A stretch of 64,000 nucleotides of DNA from SHYR01 sp036013055 (lineage in GTDB: Bacteria > Chloroflexota > Dehalococcoidia > UBA2979). Below are positions 60,026 to 64,000 of the stretch, one piece after another. The notes beneath the pieces were generated by a model that was given only the letters and a program-made list of their open reading frames with translations, ran no database searches and was not told the DNA's origin. Made by a program: the position numbers and the translations under genes. The stretch lies in the NCBI GenBank assembly GCA_036013055.1, contig DASCQM010000002.1:124001-188000 (forward strand), read 5' to 3'. Each line of letters opens with the position of its first letter. Within the stretch, counting starts at the first letter, position 1.

Positions 60026-60055
60026 ATCGTAATCGTTCACCTCAAGCCAAGTCCA
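60026..60055 (-). promoter_or_regulatory. Promoter of the A-type carrier gene
   Basis: Read leftward: TGGACT, 18 bases, TACGAT, about 40 bases before the ATG at 59985. Confidence 0.4.
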
Positions 60056-60112
60056 TAGTCAGGCGGTCGCTTCGCTTACTGATAGCGCGCAAATCTCTTC
60101 GCGGGCACGGAG

Positions 60113-60808
60113 TTAGCGAGCACTGGAGTTCTGACTTCCGTCAGCGATCACGCGATATCCGCGCAGGAACTCGCTCGGGAGTTGGTCGTCGGGAAGCGTC
60201 TGTACAGCCGCACCCACCATCACCTCGAGCAGTTGCCGGTCGTGATCACAGCCAGTCTCTGCGCCGCCGTTGGTGAACCGTCCGCAGGGACAGCCACGTC
60301 CGAGGAGTTGCACGCCACCGTCGCTGGCGTCGACCTCGAAATCGATCCCCTCGTTCGCCAGCAGAAGGGCAGCGGATCGCACTCGCGCCTCCAGCGTCTC
60401 GCCTTCGACGCGAGAGGCGTACTCATCGGCCAGTCGTTGCGCCATCTTCGTGAAGAGCATGCCAGCGATCGCGGTGCCGTCCTGCCCCGCGGTCTCGCCA
60501 ACATCGAGCTTCACGATCTCGGAGAGCAGCCGATGCGTCAGACGCACGTAGTGGTGGGGAAACAACTCCGCGCCGGTCTCCGTGAGCGAGAACGCGTAAC
60601 GCGGGCGGCCGGTGCGACCTCGCACCTGTGTCACGGAGACGAGGTCATCGCGCAGGAGCACATCGAGGTGGCGGCGCACCGTCGCTCCGGCCAGACCGAG
60701 CTCACTGGCGAGGTCATCGACAGAGACGCCGTCCCGCCTGCGCAGGATGCTGAGGATTGCTTCGCGGGTCCCCTCGACGCGGCCCCCGCCGTTCATAACC
60801 ATCGCCAT
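60113..60808 (-). CDS. Second SufR-like transcriptional regulator
   Basis: A 231-residue protein with the same architecture as SufR: winged helix (TREAILSILRRRDGVSVDDL, ELGLAGATVRRHLDVLLRDDL, RGRTGRPRYAFSLTETG) and a C-terminal domain with cysteines in GRGCPCGRFTNGGAETGC. The terminal cysteine of SufR is missing, so cluster ligation, if any, must differ. The start is ATG at 60808 or two codons later. It is divergent from iscS across 110 bp holding a 25-bp dyad, and 127 bases upstream of the A-type carrier gene, so it probably regulates this second Fe-S group. Confidence 0.83.
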   Translation of the reverse strand: MAMVMNGGGRVEGTREAILSILRRRDGVSVDDLASELGLAGATVRRHLDVLLRDDLVSVTQVRGRTGRPRYAFSLTETGAELFPHHYVRLTHRLLSEIVKLDVGETAGQDGTAIAGMLFTKMAQRLADEYASRVEGETLEARVRSAALLLANEGIDFEVDASDGGVQLLGRGCPCGRFTNGGAETGCDHDRQLLEVMVGAAVQTLPDDQLPSEFLRGYRVIADGSQNSSAR

Positions 60809-60841
60809 CGAGCGTATCGAGCGGGCGGCGGGCGCGTCAAC

Positions 60842-60866
60842 GTTTCTCTTATCTGGTGAGAGAAAC
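60842..60866. promoter_or_regulatory. 25-bp dyad GTTTCTCT-N9-AGAGAAAC between sufR-like and iscS genes
   Basis: A perfect 8-bp inverted repeat, centred about 46 bp from the regulator start and 65 bp from iscS. On the minus strand it lies upstream of TTGACG-N16-GATACG, the probable regulator promoter. It is a strong operator candidate for the adjacent SufR-like protein. Confidence 0.65.
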
Positions 60867-60918
60867 TCCCGGCCACCTACCGGCCCTCCGGTACCATGAC
60901 ACTGATGGGGACGCTCAC

Positions 60919-62145
60919 ATGACCGCAGCAGATCGCGACGACCGGGTCTATCTCGACCACGCGGCGACGACGCCGCCCGACCCGCGCGTGATCGAAGCGA
61001 TGCTGCCGCTGCTCCGCGACCAGTGGCACAACCCCTCCTCGATCTACGTCGAAGCGCAGCAGGCCCGGCACGCGATCGACGAGGCCCGCGCCACGATCGC
61101 CACCGCGATCGGCGCGCAGGCCGAGGAAGTGATCTTCACCTCCGGCGGCTCGGAGTCCGACAGCCTGGCGCTGCGCGGGGTCGTCGATGCGACCGTCGAG
61201 CGCGGGCGTCACATCATCACGACCGCGGTCGAACATCACGCCGTGCTCGACAGCGTCGAGCAGCTCGAGCGCGAGGGCGCGGAGGTGACGGTGCTCGACG
61301 TGCGCAGCGACGGCAGCGTCGACCCGGCGGCCGTCGAGGCGGCGGTGCGCGACGACACCGTGCTCGTCTCCGTGATGCACGCGAACAACGAGGTCGGGAC
61401 GGTCAACGACCTCGCCGAGATCTCCCGCCGCGTTCACGAGCGCAACCCACGCACCGTCGTTCATACGGACGCCGTGCAGTCGGTCGCGCACCTCGGCGTC
61501 AACGTCGACCGCCTCGGCGTCGACCTGCTGACGATGACCGCACACAAGCTCTACGGGCCGCGCGGCGCTGGCGTGCTGTACGTCCGCGCCGGTACGCCGA
61601 TCGCCGCCCAGATCCTCGGCGGCGGGCAGGAGCGCGACCTGCGCGCGGGCACCGAAAACACTGCCGCGATCGTCGGCATGGCTGCGGCCGTGCGGATCGC
61701 CGCCGAGCAGCGCGAGGCCGATCTCAGCCACGACGGCGCGCTCCAGCAGCGGCTGCTCGATGAGCTACCGAGGCGCATCCCGATGATCGCCGTCACCGGC
61801 CCGACCGACGTCGATCAGCGCCTCCCGAATTCCGTCTCGATCGCGATCGGCTTCGTCGAGGGCGAGTCGATCCTGCTCGCGCTCGACCTCGCGGGCATCG
61901 CCGCTTCCTCTGGCTCTGCATGCACGACCGGGTCGGTCGAGCCAAGCCACGTGCTGGTGGCGATGGGCATGCCGTCCGAGCTGGCACGAGGCTCGCTGCG
62001 GCTGACTGTCGGACGGCAGAACAGCGAGGCCGACATCGAACGGCTGCTCGACGCATTGCCGCCGATCGTCGAGCGCATGCGCGCACTCTCGCCGATCCCG
62101 ACCACGGAGCCGCCGGACGACTGGCGGCCGTGGCTCGCGAACTGA
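60919..62145 (+). CDS. iscS: Cysteine desulfurase, IscS/NifS type
   Basis: A 408-residue group I cysteine desulfurase. VYLDHAATTPPDPRVIEAM at the N-terminus, PLP lysine Lys210 (MTAHKLYGPRG) and the catalytic Cys335 on the long mobile loop (ASSGSACTTGSVEPSHVL) distinguish it from the SufS encoded in the suf operon. It supplies sulfur for Fe-S clusters and possibly tRNA thiolation. The ATG at 60919 has GGGGAC upstream and starts the homologous region; a longer frame upstream crosses the operator and is not used. No iscU or tRNA thiolase gene follows. Confidence 0.92.
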   Translation: MTAADRDDRVYLDHAATTPPDPRVIEAMLPLLRDQWHNPSSIYVEAQQARHAIDEARATIATAIGAQAEEVIFTSGGSESDSLALRGVVDATVERGRHIITTAVEHHAVLDSVEQLEREGAEVTVLDVRSDGSVDPAAVEAAVRDDTVLVSVMHANNEVGTVNDLAEISRRVHERNPRTVVHTDAVQSVAHLGVNVDRLGVDLLTMTAHKLYGPRGAGVLYVRAGTPIAAQILGGGQERDLRAGTENTAAIVGMAAAVRIAAEQREADLSHDGALQQRLLDELPRRIPMIAVTGPTDVDQRLPNSVSIAIGFVEGESILLALDLAGIAASSGSACTTGSVEPSHVLVAMGMPSELARGSLRLTVGRQNSEADIERLLDALPPIVERMRALSPIPTTEPPDDWRPWLAN

Positions 62146-62178
62146 CGCCAATCAGGCAGTGATAGCCGACAGAGACGA

Positions 62179-62207
62179 TTGCCGCCCGCCGGGGGCTCGG
62201 CTACGAT
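62179..62207 (+). promoter_or_regulatory. Promoter of nuoB
   Basis: TTGCCG, 17 bases, TACGAT, with 57 bases of leader before the TTG start. Confidence 0.5.
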
Positions 62208-62264
62208 GCGCGCCAGCGTGATCCGTCGCCATTCCGTCGGCGGTTTCGCAAGCAGGAGCTTCGT

Positions 62265-62957
62265 TTGACCGGCGACCTGACCCCCGCCCCGGGCATTGCG
62301 CCCCTCTCGCTGGTGGACGACCTCTCGACGTTCGATCTCGACGAAGAGGTGCGCCGCAACGTCATGCTGACGTCGGTCGATGGCATTCTGAACTGGGCGC
62401 GCTCGTCGTCACTCTGGCCGGCGATGTTCGGCCTCGCCTGCTGCGCGATCGAGATGATCGCCACCGCCACCTCGCGCTACGACATCGCGCGCTTCGGCTC
62501 AGAGGTCTTCCGGCCCTCGCCGCGACAGGCCGACCTGATGATCGTGGCCGGCACGGTGACCTGGAAGATGGCCCCGGCCGTGCGCCGCGTCTACCTCCAG
62601 ATGGCCGAGCCGAAGTGGGTCATCTCGATGGGAAGCTGCGCGACGATGGGCGGCCCATTCTCGTACGGCTACTCCGTGCTGCCGGGCGTCAACCTGATCA
62701 CACCCGTCGATGTCTACGTCCCCGGCTGCCCGCCGCGTCCAGAGTCGCTGCTGCACGGGCTGATGATGTTGCAGGATCGCATCCGCGAGGTCGGACCGGA
62801 CGGCGCGCCCGATCGCAACGAACCGCGCGGTGATTTCTCCGCCTATCTCCCGGACGGCGACCCCCTGCGACGTGAGCTCGAGTCGCTCTTCCCGCCGTAC
62901 GAGGGGCTCGACGACCCGAACCGCCTCGTTGGCGGCCACCCGCTGGCCCGCCAGTAG
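62265..62957 (+). CDS. nuoB: NADH-quinone oxidoreductase subunit B, isolated gene
   Basis: A 230-residue NuoB/PSST-type subunit holding cluster N2: FGLACCAIEM (Cys59, Cys60), SMGSCATMGGPF (Cys125) and VPGCPPRPE (Cys155). All four ligands are intact, and RPSPRQADLMIVAGT and YLQMAEPKWVISMG are conserved. The C-terminal extension (about 180-230) is acidic then Pro/Leu-rich. The TTG start follows CAGGAG. No other nuo gene is adjacent; the next gene is sodN. It may be a duplicate of the complex I subunit or belong to another oxidoreductase. Confidence 0.9.
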   Translation: MTGDLTPAPGIAPLSLVDDLSTFDLDEEVRRNVMLTSVDGILNWARSSSLWPAMFGLACCAIEMIATATSRYDIARFGSEVFRPSPRQADLMIVAGTVTWKMAPAVRRVYLQMAEPKWVISMGSCATMGGPFSYGYSVLPGVNLITPVDVYVPGCPPRPESLLHGLMMLQDRIREVGPDGAPDRNEPRGDFSAYLPDGDPLRRELESLFPPYEGLDDPNRLVGGHPLARQ

Positions 62958-63081
62958 CCGCCGACTTCTCGACCCGGCCCGCATCCGCGACGCGTCCCAG
63001 ACTGCCGCGCGGTTGACAGCGGCGAGCCACGCTCGCAGGATTGCCGACCAATCGATTTCAGGCACCTTGAGGGAGACTCGC

Positions 63082-63501
63082 TTGAACATTTCAACGCTGA
63101 TGCAACGTGCATTGCGCCCGTCCCAGAAGGCGTACGCCCATTGCGACATTCCGTGTGGGATCTACGACCCGGCAACCGCGCAGCTTGGCGCGGAGACCGT
63201 CGAAAAGATGATGACGCTGATGGCTGCTGCCGATGCGGGCAACATCAACTCGATGTCCCGCTACATCGCGATCAAGGAGCAGCACGCCGAGCTGGTGAAG
63301 CACGAGGTGCGCATCATCTGGGGCGACTTCATGAAGCCGCCGGACATGGAGACCGCTCCTGAACTGCACGATGTCGTGTGGGAGATCATGCGCCTCGGCT
63401 CGGCCTGCCGACAGGGCACCGACGTCGCCGACGCCGCCGCGCTGCGCACGAAGGTTGACGAGTTCGCCGACATCTTCGCGAAGGTGAAAGCCACCCGCTA
63501 G
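63082..63501 (+). CDS. sodN: Nickel superoxide dismutase precursor
   Basis: A 139-residue precursor. The nickel hook HCDIPCGIYDP lies at residues 20-30 (His20, Cys21, Cys25), preceded by a 19-residue propeptide ending in QKAYA that must be removed so that His20 becomes the N-terminal ligand. The rest is the four-helix hexamer-forming domain (MSRYIAIKEQHAELVKHEVR, IIWGDFMKPPDMET). The enzyme dismutates superoxide in the cytoplasm. The TTG start follows GAGGGAG. The processing protease SodX is encoded 37 bases downstream, as in other SodN-containing bacteria. Confidence 0.95.
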   Translation: MNISTLMQRALRPSQKAYAHCDIPCGIYDPATAQLGAETVEKMMTLMAAADAGNINSMSRYIAIKEQHAELVKHEVRIIWGDFMKPPDMETAPELHDVVWEIMRLGSACRQGTDVADAAALRTKVDEFADIFAKVKATR

Positions 63502-63538
63502 CGCACCGCGCGTAGCAGATCGCTGACGGCCGCGACCG

Positions 63539-64000
63539 ATGCGTTTCACAACGCTGGTCGCGGCCGTTGTGCTGCTCGCCACTCTCGCTGCGCTCGCCGC
63601 CAGCTGGCTGCGACGCACGTTCGTCGCCGTCGAGGTCGCGGGCGAGTCGATGACGCCTGCGCTCCTGCCGGGCGAGTACCTGCTGCTGCGACGCGGCTCG
63701 CTCGCGGACAGCGCGCAGGCCTACGGCCAGATCGTCGCGTTGCACGATCAGAGCGGACGGCTACTGTTGAAGCGCATCGTGGGGCTGCCGGGAGAGTCGC
63801 TGCGTGCAGGGGCAGACGTGCAGATCAACGGGCGGGCGCTCGTCGAACGCTACGCGCACGGCGTCACGCCAGCGGCGCAGTACCGGGGCGTCGAGCGGCT
63901 CGGGCCGGACGAGCATTTCGTACTCGGTGACCGCCGCGACGCCAGCACCGACAGCCGCGACTTCGGTCCCGTGCGCGCATCGAGCATCGAAGGGGTCGCC
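63539..64000 (+). CDS. sodX: Nickel-type SOD maturation protease SodX (S26 family), 3' end outside window
   Basis: The first 154 codons of a signal-peptidase-I-like protein; the gene runs off the right edge. An N-terminal membrane helix (about 4-22) is followed by VEVAGESMTPALLPGEYLLL with nucleophile Ser37, LLLKRIVGLPGES with general base Lys78, and the box E sequence VLGDRRDASTDSRDFGPV. In S26 proteases this Ser-Lys dyad cleaves signal peptides; next to sodN it is the expected SodX, which removes the Ni-SOD propeptide. ATG start without a clear ribosome site. Confidence 0.9.
   Translation, partial: MRFTTLVAAVVLLATLAALAASWLRRTFVAVEVAGESMTPALLPGEYLLLRRGSLADSAQAYGQIVALHDQSGRLLLKRIVGLPGESLRAGADVQINGRALVERYAHGVTPAAQYRGVERLGPDEHFVLGDRRDASTDSRDFGPVRASSIEGVA

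Noticed and set aside
60856..60918. 21-codon N-terminal extension of the IscS-type desulfurase
   Set aside because: It overlaps the 25-bp operator dyad and adds no conserved residues; the ATG at 60919 has a ribosome site.

Overview
The window is high-G+C bacterial DNA (roughly 65% by eye). No rRNA, tRNA, CRISPR array, transposase or phage gene was seen. Gene content suggests an aerobic, non-photosynthetic member of the Terrabacteria; Chloroflexota is my best guess, at low confidence. The basis is a SufR-like regulator heading a suf operon that uses SufU, nickel superoxide dismutase with its own protease, a glcDEF glycolate oxidase, CaiB-type CoA transfer, a PTE-family hydrolase, SigK/RskA-type signalling, and several apparently leaderless genes with TANNNT -10 boxes.

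Region 1 (about 1-19,150) is mostly single genes separated by 100-370 bp gaps. It holds a hybrid histidine kinase, CoA transferase, GNAT, SnoaL-like protein, PTE-family hydrolase, acyl-CoA synthetase, HAD phosphatase, monoacylglycerol-lipase-like hydrolase, citrate synthase, two tandem DinB-like proteins, an MBL-fold hydrolase, a cupredoxin-like lipoprotein, a transglutaminase-like protein and a KaiC-like ATPase. Most gaps carry a copy of a dispersed element: a perfect hairpin followed by a G-rich tail (GGGCGGGTGGGCGGG type) able to form a G-quadruplex. I count 13 copies, all in the same orientation whatever the direction of the neighbouring genes, and none right of about 19.06 kb. The hairpin stem varies between copies with compensating changes. 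This is the best candidate here for an undescribed system.

Region 2 (about 19,190-32,000) holds a LonB-type protease containing a sharply A+T-rich patch next to its catalytic serine, a HAD protein, an MFS exporter, a methyltransferase, a winged-helix regulator with a degenerate receiver domain, an inositol-monophosphatase-family enzyme, the glcDEF operon and an orphan peptide-binding lipoprotein.

Region 3 (32,090-38,700) is one operon, sufR-sufC-sufB-sufD-Rieske-sufS-sufU-sufT, read leftward from an unusually A+T-rich promoter. Region 4 (38,800-47,700) carries acyl-CoA and one-carbon metabolism genes (MaoC, acyl-CoA mutase, FabG, formyltransferase, alanine dehydrogenase, MFS) and a GAF histidine kinase. 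Region 5 (47,700-58,000) holds secreted or lipoproteins, one of them split by a frameshift after its signal peptide, a znuABC-type metal importer with a Fur-family regulator, a PerM-like protein, an ECF sigma/anti-sigma pair and two more DinB-like proteins.

Region 6 (58,100-64,000) carries metF, an EVE-domain protein, an A-type Fe-S carrier, a second SufR-like regulator divergent from an iscS-type desulfurase across a 25-bp dyad, an isolated nuoB, and sodN-sodX. The second half thus concentrates Fe-S cluster assembly, metal uptake and superoxide defence, which would plausibly respond to the same iron, zinc and oxidative signals.
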